Source: Arthrobacter sp. ISL-48 (GTDB lineage Bacteria > Actinomycetota > Actinomycetes > Actinomycetales > Micrococcaceae). From it: a stretch of DNA of 64,000 bases. Position 1 is the stretch's first letter, and the number at the start of each line of letters is the position of its first letter. Shown in pieces: positions 8,105 to 16,999 of the stretch. The position numbers were made by a program, and so were the translations under genes. The stretch is taken from contig NZ_JAGGPL010000030.1 in assembly GCF_018613805.1 (NCBI RefSeq), positions 1-64,000 of the forward strand. Reading direction: 5' to 3'. The notes beneath the pieces are model-generated. The model was not told the DNA's origin and did no database searches. It saw only the letters and a list, made by a program, of their open reading frames with translations.

Positions 8105-8713
8105 TTATTGGGTGGGATGCTGTTCCGGAACCGGGCCAGATGGCCGGTGCGGCGGGTGGGGACCAGGATGCGGGCGTGGGGGGACATGTTTGTGCAGGTG
8201 CGGCGGCGGCGGTGGCGGAGCGCCATGTGGCACGGGGTGCGGGTGCCTCGGACCCGCGGGGCGTTCCCCTACTCCCTCGATCGGTTCCTCGCCCATGCCA
8301 TCGGCAGCCGTTTGCGTCGGCACAGTCACCGCGGCACCCGCCGGTGCGTCCTCCTGGCCTATTCCAGAGGCGGACCCTTCACTGGATATTCCGGCGTCGA
8401 GCCCGTAGTAGCTGTAGAGTTCCTGCTCCTGCTTCTCCGTGATCGCGCCGCGGGCACTGTCGATCCGAGGACCGTTCCTGACAACGTCCTTCGCGAAGGC
8501 GAGCCTGATCACGGATTCCTCGAGACTGGCACCGAAGAGCGGGGCGAAGGATTCGGACATGCCGAACAGACCCGTCCGCACGGTGACGAAGACCGGGTCC
8601 CCGGAATCGCCGCTGGTGAAGACCTGTTCCACGGAGCCGATCTTCTCCCCGGCCGTGTCCACGACGATGCCTCCGTTGAGGACGATGTTGTCAATGTCCT
8701 GCAGGCTGAGCAT
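8105..8713 (-). CDS. PRC-barrel domain protein with proline/histidine-rich tail
   Basis: 202 aa. Residues 1-~100 match the PRC-barrel stress-response group (VDTAGEKIGSVEQVF, DPVFVTVRTGLFG, VIRLAFAKDVV). After a short acidic linker, residues ~148-202 are almost only proline, histidine and glycine with no acidic patch. No DUF2382 domain, the frequent partner, is seen. The tail could bind metal or come from an old frameshift; I found no family match in the other frames. The ATG at 8713 has AGAAGG upstream; the ATG at 8722 abuts that site and is unlikely. Confidence 0.7.
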   Translation of the reverse strand: MLSLQDIDNIVLNGGIVVDTAGEKIGSVEQVFTSGDSGDPVFVTVRTGLFGMSESFAPLFGASLEESVIRLAFAKDVVRNGPRIDSARGAITEKQEQELYSYYGLDAGISSEGSASGIGQEDAPAGAAVTVPTQTAADGMGEEPIEGVGERPAGPRHPHPVPHGAPPPPPPHLHKHVPPRPHPGPHPPHRPSGPVPEQHPTQ

Positions 8714-8831
8714 AAGGCACATCCTTCTCGTGATAGAGGGGTTCTGCGGGTACCGTCCGATCTGACCTATATTCTGTCGTGATTCTGCAAGCCCGGCGAT
8801 AGAGCCCGTTGCCTGCGCCTGACATATGGCC

Positions 8832-10031
8832 TCACTGACCGGTGGCTGCCACTGCCGCCACCGCCGCCAGGACGGTCAGGGGTGCCACGATCAGGCCGAA
8901 GATTGCGTAGCCCTTCCAGGTAATCAGGACATTCATCCGCACGAGCCGATCGTGCCAGAGCAGTGTGGCCAGGGAGGCCCAAGGCGTGATGAGCGAGCCG
9001 GCATTGACTCCGACCAGAAGAGCCGCCATGCGCTGCGGAGTCTGGGCCAGGGGTTCGGCCAGCAGGTAGGCAGGCAAATTGTTCAACAGATTGGAACCGA
9101 CCGCGCCCGTCGCGGCCAGCCGAAGCAAGTCTGAGGCACCTTGGCCTTGCCCGGCGAGCTGGCCCAGCAACACCGGTGCACCCAGCTGTCGGGCCGTTTC
9201 CATCACGACAAAGAGTCCGGAGGCGAACAACAACACGGACCAGGGAACCAGCGAGACCTTGAGCACCCGGGGTCGCCGGAGCGCGAACACCCCGGCCAAG
9301 ACAACGGCGGCAACCACGGCGGGAATCCAGACCGGGACCCCGGACACGAGAGCCGGCAGCAGCAACGCCAGCACAAGGGCGGTTGCGCCAAAGATGACGC
9401 GGTCCGTCTCTGCAGGCGTCGATCCTCCCCCGATTTCCTGATCCGGCCTGACCCGCCCAACCGGGATCCGTGAATAGCGCTTGCGAAGATCACGGCGGAA
9501 GACCACGCCGACGAACACCAATGGCACCACAATCGCGGCAACGGACGGCGCCCACAGGAGAGCCGCAAAACCGGCAGGACTGATACCGCCCAGACTGTGT
9601 TGCGCCAGCAGGTTAGTCAGATTGGAAATGGGCAGCAGCAGGCTCGCGGTATTAGCCAGCCACACAGTGGTCAGGGCGAACGGGAGCGGCGGTAGACCGG
9701 CCTGCCTGGTCACGCTGACAACAACCGGGGTCAATAGCACCGCCGTCGTGTCCAGCGATAAGAAGATGGTACTCAGCGTCGCGAAGACAGCGAGGAACAG
9801 CCATAAGAGAACGGTGTGTCCACGGCCCTGACGGCGGAGCCGGCGAGCAGTCCAAAGGAAGACTCCGGCCTCGCTCGCCAGCTCCGTCACGACGGTCATT
9901 GCGACGACGAACAGCAGGATCGGGGCCACCCGATCAATCAGCGCCGATAAATCGGACAAGGGCAGGGTCCCGGTAGCCACGGCCACCGCGCCGGCCACAA
10001 GCAAAACCACCCCGATGATTGCCAGACGCAT
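8832..10031 (-). CDS. SLC13/ArsB-like membrane permease
   Basis: 399 aa, about ten to eleven hydrophobic segments. The fold is that of the ArsB/NhaD ion-transporter superfamily: SLDTTAVLLTPVVVSV and ANTASLLLPISNLTNLL (~95-140) match the first conserved hairpin region, and GSNLLNNLPAYLL (~315) the second. Members move arsenite, Na+/H+ or dicarboxylates; no ArsR, ArsC or other arsenic gene is nearby, so the substrate is open. It stands alone on the minus strand between PRC-barrel and DoxX genes. Confidence 0.78.
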   Translation of the reverse strand: MRLAIIGVVLLVAGAVAVATGTLPLSDLSALIDRVAPILLFVVAMTVVTELASEAGVFLWTARRLRRQGRGHTVLLWLFLAVFATLSTIFLSLDTTAVLLTPVVVSVTRQAGLPPLPFALTTVWLANTASLLLPISNLTNLLAQHSLGGISPAGFAALLWAPSVAAIVVPLVFVGVVFRRDLRKRYSRIPVGRVRPDQEIGGGSTPAETDRVIFGATALVLALLLPALVSGVPVWIPAVVAAVVLAGVFALRRPRVLKVSLVPWSVLLFASGLFVVMETARQLGAPVLLGQLAGQGQGASDLLRLAATGAVGSNLLNNLPAYLLAEPLAQTPQRMAALLVGVNAGSLITPWASLATLLWHDRLVRMNVLITWKGYAIFGLIVAPLTVLAAVAAVAATGQ

Positions 10032-10195
10032 GAAGAAATCCTATTCCCCAAACACGAAGCGCCAGACCACGAATCCATATCCTTCCTGCCGCAAAGGACG
10101 GGGCAAGTTCAGAGAGTGGGCGAGAGAAGGGGTCCCAATTCCTTAGAACGGGACGCCCCTGACGGGAAACACAATCGCGGATCTCTAAGCCAGCC

Positions 10196-10738
10196 CTATT
10201 TCAGCCAGGTTGTGCCGATCCTGTCAATCGAAGAGGACCAGATGCGGCCCAGCCCCCAGGCATGTCCTGCCTTGGCAGTGACGAGGACCCAGAGGACGAT
10301 GGCGTAAACAACGTGTTCGTCGACGAACGGGTTGGTCTGCAGGGGAAGTCCGGACGCCCACAGCAGCGCGAGCAGGATGGTTCCGCCAAAGGCCGCAGCG
10401 GGCAGGGCGATCCCGACAACGAGAGCCGCGCCGACCAAAAGCATTCCGAGCATGAAGGCCCAATCGACCCAAGCCTGGCCGGCCATGGGCTGGAGCATCG
10501 CGGCGAAGGGGCCCTGAAGACTCTTGAGGTATCCGGTCGTCGGCGTACCGCCGTGAATCCAGGATTTTGCAGCGGGAGTGCTGAAACCGAGCCCAAAGGC
10601 CTTGTCCAAGAAGGCCCACAGAAAAACAAAGCCGACCACGACCCGCAGGACGGCGAGGAGCCTGACCGTCGCGGTCCCATGCTTGACTGATGGAGCGCTG
10701 GAAGCAGGCGCAGAAGTGGTCTGTACTGGTGTCGACAC
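10196..10738 (-). CDS. DoxX-family membrane protein
   Basis: 180 aa from the GTG at 10738, which has GAGGAGG eight bases upstream. Four transmembrane segments follow a disordered N terminus: LLAVLRVVVGFVFLWAFLDK (~27-46), WAFMLGMLLVGAALVVG, AAFGGTILLALLWASG and VYAIVLWVLVTAKAG. The pattern fits DoxX (membrane subunit in terminal oxidase or thiol redox chemistry), also annotated as DoxD-like. Function in this strain is unknown. Confidence 0.78.
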   Translation of the reverse strand: MSTPVQTTSAPASSAPSVKHGTATVRLLAVLRVVVGFVFLWAFLDKAFGLGFSTPAAKSWIHGGTPTTGYLKSLQGPFAAMLQPMAGQAWVDWAFMLGMLLVGAALVVGIALPAAAFGGTILLALLWASGLPLQTNPFVDEHVVYAIVLWVLVTAKAGHAWGLGRIWSSSIDRIGTTWLK

Positions 10739-10800
10739 GGTGGAGCCCTCCTCGTCTTGGCCACTGGGCACCGAGAGCACCCCGTGGCGTTGATGTCACC

Positions 10801-11088
10801 TCACCGTTTCGCGGCCGCCGCTCCGAATATCTGGCGGGTTGTCATCCGGTAGCTGAGCTCACCGCAGAGTTGCTGGGGCGTAACCCAGACCTGGTGGCCT
10901 TGGCAGACTTCGAATATTTGGCGCGGGTTTTCGCTGTCGGCAGCGAGCCAGAGTGCCGAGGAGTCGGGCATGACGTCTTCAACCAAGCCAGTCCTGAGTG
11001 TCTGGCCGTGGAGGCGGATTTCGACCAAAGTGTTGATCAGGAGGTTCCATTCAACGTGCTTTCGGGGAGTTACTCGGTTTGGTGGCAT
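10801..11088 (-). CDS. Small uncharacterised protein related to the tpiA-upstream domain
   Basis: 95 aa, soluble. The core LVEIRLHGQTLRTGLVEDVM followed by SSALWLAA has the same hydrophobic spacing as the domain encoded at 316-550 (VE-x-G-x6-VE-x6-S-x2-LW). This suggests a shared small beta-barrel family, perhaps ligand- or nucleic-acid-binding. I do not recognise it. It lies 62 bases upstream of the doxX gene on the same strand, so co-transcription is possible. Confidence 0.5.
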   Translation of the reverse strand: MPPNRVTPRKHVEWNLLINTLVEIRLHGQTLRTGLVEDVMPDSSALWLAADSENPRQIFEVCQGHQVWVTPQQLCGELSYRMTTRQIFGAAAAKR

Positions 11089-11238
11089 GGTGCTCTCCGC
11101 GGTTTATCAGGGCGAATGAGTGGCAGCGGCCTGGCCGACCGCTGCCACTTCTCTGGGAGGAGCTAGCGGGGCTGCGCTTAGTGCGACAGTTTTCTCGTTC
11201 CGTTGCCTTCGCTACGGGTCACGAAGGTGCACGCCCTG

Positions 11239-12012
11239 TTAGTGGAGGTGGCTTCCGCCGTTGATATCGATGGTGGTGCCGGTGAGGTAGGCGGCGTCCT
11301 GGGAGGACAGGAAGGTGATCACGGCAGCGACTTCCTCGGTGGTGGCGTTGCGCCCCAGCGGGATGCCGGCGTTGATGGCGGCTTCCTGTTCCTCGGTACT
11401 GCCGACGCGGATGTTGGTGTCCACGGCGCCGGGGGTGATGGCGTTGACCGTGACACCGGTGGTGCCCAGTTCACGGGCCAGGGCCTTGGTGAGGCCGAGG
11501 ATGGCGGCCTTGGCCGCGGAGTAGGGGACCTTGCCGAAGACGCCGCCGCCGCGCTGGGCGGACACGGAGGACATGTTAACGATGCGGCCCCAGCCGTTGT
11601 CGATCATGTCCGGCAGGAATGCCTTGGTGACCAGGTAGGTGCCGGTGGCGTTGACGTCCATGACCTTATGCCACAGCTCCAAAGTGGTCTCCAGGAACGG
11701 AAGCGGGGAGGTGATCCCGGCGATGTTGGCCAGGGCACCCACGGGCGGCAGGTTGCCGGCGACGACCTCGGCGGCAACAGCTGCCTGGGCGGCCGTGACG
11801 GAGGCTTCGTTGGCAACGTCGACCTCATGGCCGAAGGCCGGCACGTTGAACTCATTGCCGATTTCAGCGGCGACCTTCGCGGACTTCTCCCCGTCGAGAT
11901 CCAGGATCACCACAGCCCAGCCTTCATTGGCGTAGCGGCGAGCGGTGGTAATGCCGATCCCCCGATCCGAGGTTGCCCCGGTGAGGACTGCAGTGCGCTG
12001 AATGGTGCTCAT
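11239..12012 (-). CDS. SDR-family oxidoreductase (FabG-like)
   Basis: 257 aa classical SDR: GATSDRGIG cofactor loop (~11-19), NIAG (~93), NMSSVSAQRGGG with the catalytic serine (~146) and PYSAAKAAILG with Tyr/Lys (~163/167), ending DINGGSHLH. AAGGAGC precedes the ATG. It is divergent from an MHS transporter and split transketolase genes, and two palindromic operators lie in the shared intergenic region, so it is probably the first, polyol- or ketose-oxidising or reducing step of that module. Substrate unknown. Confidence 0.85.
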   Translation of the reverse strand: MSTIQRTAVLTGATSDRGIGITTARRYANEGWAVVILDLDGEKSAKVAAEIGNEFNVPAFGHEVDVANEASVTAAQAAVAAEVVAGNLPPVGALANIAGITSPLPFLETTLELWHKVMDVNATGTYLVTKAFLPDMIDNGWGRIVNMSSVSAQRGGGVFGKVPYSAAKAAILGLTKALARELGTTGVTVNAITPGAVDTNIRVGSTEEQEAAINAGIPLGRNATTEEVAAVITFLSSQDAAYLTGTTIDINGGSHLH

Positions 12013-12139
12013 GATGCTCCTTGGATACTGGTGCTAAGGGTTGCTACGAAAGTCAGAAGAGGGAGTGATCAACAGATTCAAATGGCAATCGGCGCTGATC
12101 CCCTGCTGCAGGTGATGCTAATCACCCTAAGGGCCTTAC

Positions 12140-12225
12140 TGTTGACAGTCAACCCCCAACATTGACGGTTGACATTGCGTCATGATGCGGGTCACACTGG
12201 TTTCATCATTGTGTTAACAGTCGAC
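12140..12225. promoter_or_regulatory. Two GntR-type operators between the SDR and transporter genes
   Basis: GTTGACAGTCAAC (12141-12153) is a perfect palindrome around a central base. GTTAACAGTCGAC (12213-12225) is a close variant, as is the site at 15659-15671 before the gntR gene. The consensus GTTRACAGTCRAC fits FCD-GntR operators, and a further GTTGAC half-site lies between the two. Placement suggests coordinate control of both divergent transcripts by the GntR protein at 15695. Confidence 0.65.
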
Positions 12226-12271
12226 AGCGTTGGAGCTTCGGTTCCATCGCTCATCGAAAGGGATCAACTCC

Positions 12272-13609
12272 ATGAGCAACGAAGCTCTTAAAATGCGTGG
12301 CCATGTCCATGGCACTAAGGATGCAAAGCGTGTGGCCATCGGCTCCGGTGTCGGCGCTGTTATTGAGACGTATGACTTCATCGGCTTCGGCACGGCCGCG
12401 GCCCTGTACTTCGGTACGGCTTTCTTCCCCACCGGCGACCCCGTCACCGGCACACTGGCCGCTTTCGCCACCCTTGGTGTGGGCTTCGCCGCCCGGCCCA
12501 TCGGCGGCATCATCGGTGGTCACCTCGGAGACAAGGTCGGCCGCAAGCCCGTCCTGGTAGCCTCCCTGATCCTGATGGGCGTGGCCACGTTCCTCATCGG
12601 CCTCCTGCCCACGTACGAGCAGGTTGGCCTGCTCGCTCCGGCACTGCTGGTCTTCGTCCGCGTTGTTCAGGGCCTGGCCTTCGGCGCTGAATGGGGCGGC
12701 GCCATCCTGATGAGCTACGAGCACGCGCCCTGGAAGTCCAAGGGCAAGTACACCGGCATCGTGCAGGCCGGCTTCCCCGTGGGCCTGCTCCTGGCGAACC
12801 TCGTCTTCCTGGTCAGCGTGAACCTCGGCGGCGAGCTCGCCTGGCGCGTTCCCTTCCTGGCAAGCATCGTGCTGGTCGCCGTCGGACTGATCATCCGCTC
12901 CAAGGTCCCCGAGTCCCCCGTCTTCGACGAGGTTAAGGAAAGCGGCTCAATCGTCAAGTCCCCCGTCGTCGAGGTCATCAGGACGGACTGGCGCAACATC
13001 GTGAAGGGCATTGGCCTGCGCATCGCCGAGACTGCAGGCTACGCCGTGTCCATCACGTACATGATTTCCTACCTGCACACGCAGCAGTTGGCTGACAAGA
13101 CCCAGACCTTGGTTGCCCTCTGTATCGCGTCCGCCATTGGCATCTTCGCCACCCAGGCCTGGGGACGGCTGACGGACAGGATCGGCCGCCGGCCGCTTTA
13201 CGTCTGGTCCACTGCCTTCGCCCTGCTGTTCGGTATCCCGATGTTCCTGCTGGTCAACACTGGAATGTTCATCTTCGTCATTGCCACCATCGTGATCTCC
13301 TACGCCGTGTGCCAGAACTCCCTCGCCGGCGCCCAGGGCCCGTGGTTCCCGGAGCTCTTTCAGGCCAAGACCCGTTCCTCCGGAGCCTCACTGGCCTACC
13401 AAATTTCCGCGATGGTCTCCGGATTCACCCCCTTCATCACCACGCTGCTGTTCGTTGCCTTGGGCTGGATGGGCCCGGCGCTGCTCTTCAGCTTCTACGC
13501 AGCCATCGGCCTCTGGGCAGCAATCGTCACCCGCGAAACCTGGGGCAAGCGCGAACGGCAGCTCGCAGATGACGCCACCAAAAGCACCCCCAACACGGTA
13601 AGCGTCTAA
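12272..13609 (+). CDS. MFS transporter, metabolite:H+ symporter (MHS) type
   Basis: 445 aa with twelve hydrophobic segments. The MHS signature VIETYDFIGFGTAAALYFG near the N terminus, the loop GGHLGDKVGRKPVL (~85-98) and the mid-loop RLTDRIGRRPLYV (~305) are typical of ShiA/KgtP/ProP-like carriers. These take up organic acids or polar metabolites with protons. The start at 12272 has AAAGGG upstream. The stop TAA overlaps the next ATG (TAATG), coupling it to the transketolase genes and making it the likely importer of their substrate or its precursor. Confidence 0.87.
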   Translation: MSNEALKMRGHVHGTKDAKRVAIGSGVGAVIETYDFIGFGTAAALYFGTAFFPTGDPVTGTLAAFATLGVGFAARPIGGIIGGHLGDKVGRKPVLVASLILMGVATFLIGLLPTYEQVGLLAPALLVFVRVVQGLAFGAEWGGAILMSYEHAPWKSKGKYTGIVQAGFPVGLLLANLVFLVSVNLGGELAWRVPFLASIVLVAVGLIIRSKVPESPVFDEVKESGSIVKSPVVEVIRTDWRNIVKGIGLRIAETAGYAVSITYMISYLHTQQLADKTQTLVALCIASAIGIFATQAWGRLTDRIGRRPLYVWSTAFALLFGIPMFLLVNTGMFIFVIATIVISYAVCQNSLAGAQGPWFPELFQAKTRSSGASLAYQISAMVSGFTPFITTLLFVALGWMGPALLFSFYAAIGLWAAIVTRETWGKRERQLADDATKSTPNTVSV

Positions 13610-14556
13610 TGACCACCACACACGAAGCGAAAACGGAGACAGCAATGCCAGTAAGCAACGTCCAGGACCGTGCAACGCAGACCGGGGTGAGCCCCGCCGA
13701 CGTTCCGCAGGACCGCATCGAAAGGACCAGGGCCGCCGCGTACCGGATCCGGCACCACGCCCTGAACATGGGTGAGGTGCAGGGCCAGGGCTACGTGGGC
13801 CAGGCCCTCGGTGCAGCTGACATGCTGGCTACCGTCTACGGGGACCAGCTCCGGTTTCGGGCCGAGGACCCGCATTGGGAAGCCCGGGACCGGTTCCTGC
13901 TCTCCACCGGGCACTACGCCATCGGCCACTACGCGGCGCTGGCCGAAGCCGGCATCGTCCCGATCGAGGAACTCGAAACCTACGGGTCTGACGATTCCCG
14001 GTTGCCTATGTCCGGAATGTCCACCTACACGCCCGGCATGGAAATCTCCGGCGGCTCCCTCGGGCACGGCCTGAGCATCGCCGTCGGCATGGCCCTGGGC
14101 CTGCGGTACCAGGGCTCGGATTCGAGGGTGTTCAACTTCCTTTCCGACGGCGAACTGGACGAAGGCTCCACCTGGGAAGCAGCCATGGGCGCGCACCACC
14201 ATCAGCTGGGCAACCTGACCGCTATGGTGGACATCAACGCCCTGCAGGCCGACGGCAAGACGGACACGGTACTCCGCACCGAACCGGTCACCGAAAAGTG
14301 GGAGTCCTTCGGCTGGTACACCCAGCGGGTGGACGGAAACGACGTCGGCGGGCTGCTGGCAGCGTTCGACAAGGCAGCCGCCCAGGCCGCCGCCGTCGGA
14401 CGCCCCTCTGTCATCCTGTGCGACACGAAGGTAGGCCGAGGCGTACCACTGCTGGAAAACCGCGAAAAGGCGCACTTCATGCGCATCGAAGAACACGAAT
14501 GGCAGACCTGCCGCGAACAGCTCACCGCCGGATACGAAGGAAAGGCTTCAGCATGA
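13609..14556 (+). CDS. Transketolase, N-terminal (thiamine diphosphate-binding) subunit
   Basis: 315 aa, the first half of a split transketolase. GHYAIGHYAALAEAG and GGSLGHGLSIAVGMALG (~150) are conserved pyrophosphate-site segments, and FLSDGELDEGSTWEAAMGA (~174-192) gives the ThDP/Mg GDG-NN-type motif. The start shares TAATG with the transporter stop; a second ATG at 13645 with GGAGA upstream is equally possible. Split transketolases in accessory operons often act on non-standard ketoses. Its stop overlaps the next start (ATGA), so the two subunits are made together. Confidence 0.88.
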   Translation: MTTTHEAKTETAMPVSNVQDRATQTGVSPADVPQDRIERTRAAAYRIRHHALNMGEVQGQGYVGQALGAADMLATVYGDQLRFRAEDPHWEARDRFLLSTGHYAIGHYAALAEAGIVPIEELETYGSDDSRLPMSGMSTYTPGMEISGGSLGHGLSIAVGMALGLRYQGSDSRVFNFLSDGELDEGSTWEAAMGAHHHQLGNLTAMVDINALQADGKTDTVLRTEPVTEKWESFGWYTQRVDGNDVGGLLAAFDKAAAQAAAVGRPSVILCDTKVGRGVPLLENREKAHFMRIEEHEWQTCREQLTAGYEGKASA

Positions 14557-15572
14557 GCACCACCACCGAGGCCCCAGACACTACAACGGCCGCGAAGCCG
14601 AAGCTGAAGACCTCTGCCATGATCGCCTCATTCGCGGACGCCGGCCAGAAGACCAGCTCCGCGCCGTTCGGCCACGCGCTGGTGAAGGCCGCGCAGGAGA
14701 ACGACAAGATCGTTGGCCTCACTGCGGACCTGGGCAAGTACACCGACATGCACATCTTCGCCAAGGCCTTCCCGGAGCGGTTCTTCCAGATGGGCATGGC
14801 CGAGCAGCTGCTCTTCGGCGCCGCGGCCGGTCTCGCCGAAACCGGACTGGTGCCGTTCGCGTCCACCTACTCGGTCTTCGCCGCCCGGCGCGCTTATGAC
14901 TTCCTGTGCCTGGACGCCGCCGAGCCCAACCTGAACGTGAACATAGTTGGCGGCCTGCCGGGCCTGACCACCGGGTACGGCCCAAGCCACCAGGCAACCG
15001 AGGACATGGCGATCTTCCGCGGCATGCCCAACCTGACCATCGTGGACCCCTGCGACTCGATCGACATCGAACAGGCAGTCCCCCAGCTCGCAGCTTCCGA
15101 GGGACCCACCTACCTGCGCCTGCTCCGCGGCAACGTCCCCACCGTCCTTGACGAGTACGACTACACGTTCGAACTCGGCAAGGCCAAGGTGCTGCGCGGT
15201 GGGAACGACGTCGTGTTCATCTCCTCGGGCCTGATGACCATGCGCGCCCTCCAGGCAGCCAAGGCCCTCGCAGCGCACAACGTGGACGTCGCGGTCGTCC
15301 ACACCCCCACCATCAAGCCGTTCGATGCCGCCACCGTCCTGGCCGAGATCAACACCGACCGGCTCGCCGTGACGCTGGAGAACCACTCCGTGGTAGGCGG
15401 GCTGTTTGAAACCGTCGCCTCCGCCGTCGTCACCGCCGGCCTGGGCAAGCGCGTGGTTCCCGTCGCCCTTCCCGACCAGTTCCTCGACGCCGGGGCCCTG
15501 CCCACCCTGCACGACCGCTACGGCCTGGCCGTAGACCGCATCGTGGCGAAAGTGCTCGCCGAACTCGTCTAA
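14553..15572 (+). CDS. Transketolase, C-terminal (pyrimidine-binding) subunit
   Basis: 339 aa. The catalytic glutamate lies in FFQMGMAEQLLFGAAAGLA (~75-93), followed by STYSVFAARRAYDFL and the NVNIVGGLPGLTTGYGPSHQ segment. The C-terminal transketolase domain is complete. The start at 14553 overlaps the preceding stop. Together with the N subunit it would transfer a two-carbon ketol unit. The operon order transporter-TktN-TktC, with the SDR divergent, suggests catabolism of a ketose, polyol or sugar acid. Confidence 0.88.
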   Translation: MSTTTEAPDTTTAAKPKLKTSAMIASFADAGQKTSSAPFGHALVKAAQENDKIVGLTADLGKYTDMHIFAKAFPERFFQMGMAEQLLFGAAAGLAETGLVPFASTYSVFAARRAYDFLCLDAAEPNLNVNIVGGLPGLTTGYGPSHQATEDMAIFRGMPNLTIVDPCDSIDIEQAVPQLAASEGPTYLRLLRGNVPTVLDEYDYTFELGKAKVLRGGNDVVFISSGLMTMRALQAAKALAAHNVDVAVVHTPTIKPFDAATVLAEINTDRLAVTLENHSVVGGLFETVASAVVTAGLGKRVVPVALPDQFLDAGALPTLHDRYGLAVDRIVAKVLAELV

Positions 15573-15589
15573 TCGCAGCGTCAGCCAAT

Positions 15590-15633
15590 GCAGAAAGCAC
15601 GGCACCGGTCGATCCCGGTGTCGTGCTTTCTGC
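15590..15633 (+). terminator. 19-bp hairpin terminator after the transketolase operon
   Basis: GCAGAAAGCACGGCACCGG (15590-15608) pairs with 15615-15633 with one G-T wobble and a six-base loop. It starts 17 bases after the stop and separates the transketolase genes from gntR. Confidence 0.75.
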
Positions 15634-15658
15634 CGTACTATCGGAATAACAACCGAGT

Positions 15659-15671
15659 GTAAACAGTCGAC
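15659..15671 (+). promoter_or_regulatory. Third GntR-type operator, before gntR
   Basis: GTAAACAGTCGAC matches the palindromes at 12141 and 12213. Its position 24 bases before the gntR start points to autoregulation. Confidence 0.6.
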
Positions 15672-15694
15672 TTACAACACTGAGGACAGACGCC

Positions 15695-16354
15695 ATGGCC
15701 GGAATGACAGCACCCCTGCTGGGACTGCAAAAGAAAAGCCTGCGCGAGCAGGCGCTTTCGGCACTGAGGACCGCCATCACCAGCGGCGAACTGGCGCCGG
15801 GCCGGCACCTGGTGGAAACCGAGCTGTCCGAAATGCTGCAGATCAGCCGGGGAACCCTGCGCGAGGCGCTGCGCCAGCTTGAACAGGAAGGCCTGCTTTC
15901 CGCAGGGCCCCGCGGCCGGCTGTCCGTCCGGCACCTGGACGAGAAGGAAATCCGCGACATCTTCGCCGTCCGGGCCGCCCTCGAATCCCTGGCCGCGCGC
16001 ACCCTTTGCGAGCTCCCGGACCGCGCCCATGCCATCGAATCCCTCCATAAGACCATTGACCTAATGGAGGCAGCCCAGGATGCGTCATTGGAGGAACGGA
16101 TCGAATCTGACATGGAATTCCACCGGACTCTGTGCCACCTGACCGGCAATGAAACGCTGCTTCACTCCTGGCAGTCCCTGGAAGGCTCAATCCGGATGTC
16201 CATCATGTTCGGCGGCCTGGAAAAGGGCGTCAAGAACATGAGCGTTGACCGGCACCGTGACATCGTAGCGGCAATTGAAACCGGTGATGCGTCCCTCGCC
16301 CGCAAGACTATCCGCGCGCACATGGACACGGCAGCTGACAACCTGGTCGCCTGA
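15695..16354 (+). CDS. GntR-family regulator, FCD subfamily
   Basis: 219 aa. The winged helix occupies residues ~15-75 (LAPGRHLVETELSEML, ISRGTLREALRQLEQEGLL) and the all-helical FCD ligand domain residues ~85-210, with metal-ligand-type residues in EFHRTLCHLTGN (~143) and DRHRDIVAAIE (~185). FCD regulators usually sense organic acids or sugar acids. The shared operator motif makes it the regulator of the SDR/transporter/transketolase module. Confidence 0.88.
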   Translation: MAGMTAPLLGLQKKSLREQALSALRTAITSGELAPGRHLVETELSEMLQISRGTLREALRQLEQEGLLSAGPRGRLSVRHLDEKEIRDIFAVRAALESLAARTLCELPDRAHAIESLHKTIDLMEAAQDASLEERIESDMEFHRTLCHLTGNETLLHSWQSLEGSIRMSIMFGGLEKGVKNMSVDRHRDIVAAIETGDASLARKTIRAHMDTAADNLVA

Positions 16355-16999
16355 GGGCTGACGCCTCCCCTGTCTTCAAACCAGAAGTCGATGGAAGCTG
16401 CGCGGGGTCAGTTCGAACGCTCACGAGGATTCGGTGCCATTGAAGCTCCTGTGCCAGCCAGTCGCAGGGTTAAGCCTTCATGGAGAGATGTCGGTGTGCG
16501 GAGTGGAAACTTGTTCTAGGACTTGCTGGGAGCACTCCTTGGCGGGCCAGGTGGTCAACGTGCCAGTTGGAGCGCACGATCAGCCCCCGGCCCAGAACGC
16601 ACAAGCCCCCAGGACTTGGTCCAGAGTCCCGGGCCTCCAGGTGACGCCAAAATGTCAGGCTCGCTGTCGACCTTTCGAATATCCATGCTTCGTGTGAAGA
16701 CTTGGCATGCACTCACGATTCGTCGAAGTGGTACACAGACTGACTGCTTTCCACACATTGGCGGAACGATGCGTGCTTTCAGTGTCGATTGTCCGAAACG
16801 GCGACAGAAAGTCCGACTCCTATGATGGACAGTCCGCCCATACGTCCGATCGTGGTCGTTCGTTCTGGAGATCTCGTCAGCCAGGTGCGGGCGCGCCCCT
16901 TCAAAGGCCAAACACACCAAGTATCAGCCGCAGCAATGGCAACGGAGCTTCGCTGGTTTTTCGCCGGCTGACAGTGAAAGCTAAGGGCCCTACCCGCAC
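16355..16999. other. Intergenic region without a recognisable gene
   Basis: About 645 bases between gntR and the end of the AAHS transporter. No frame has a convincing start, ribosome binding site or known motif. The segment at 16922-16972 resembles 18387-18436 on the other side of the transporter gene, so this may be remnant of a duplicated promoter or gene-end region. Confidence 0.6.
16922..16972. repeat. Copy A of a diverged ~50-bp element flanking the AAHS gene
   Basis: Begins TATCAGCC and ends CTTCGCTGGTTTTTCGCCG; the counterpart at 18387-18436 ends CTTCGCAGGGTTTTTCGCCG. Roughly three quarters of positions agree by eye. Both copies lie downstream of the stop of a minus-strand transporter gene. 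Confidence 0.45.

Noticed and set aside
8832..10031. Arsenite efflux system
   Set aside because: The permease fold fits ArsB loosely, but no arsR, arsC or acr3 gene is nearby; the broader SLC13/ArsB-like call is safer.
11203..12165. Long plus-strand frame opposite the SDR gene
   Set aside because: Shadow of a conserved SDR; no start signal or family match.
12272..16354. Sulfoquinovose transketolase (sulfo-TK) pathway for the split transketolase operon
   Set aside because: No sulfoquinovosidase, sulfo-sugar isomerase or sulfonate dehydrogenase/exporter is present; split transketolase alone is not diagnostic.
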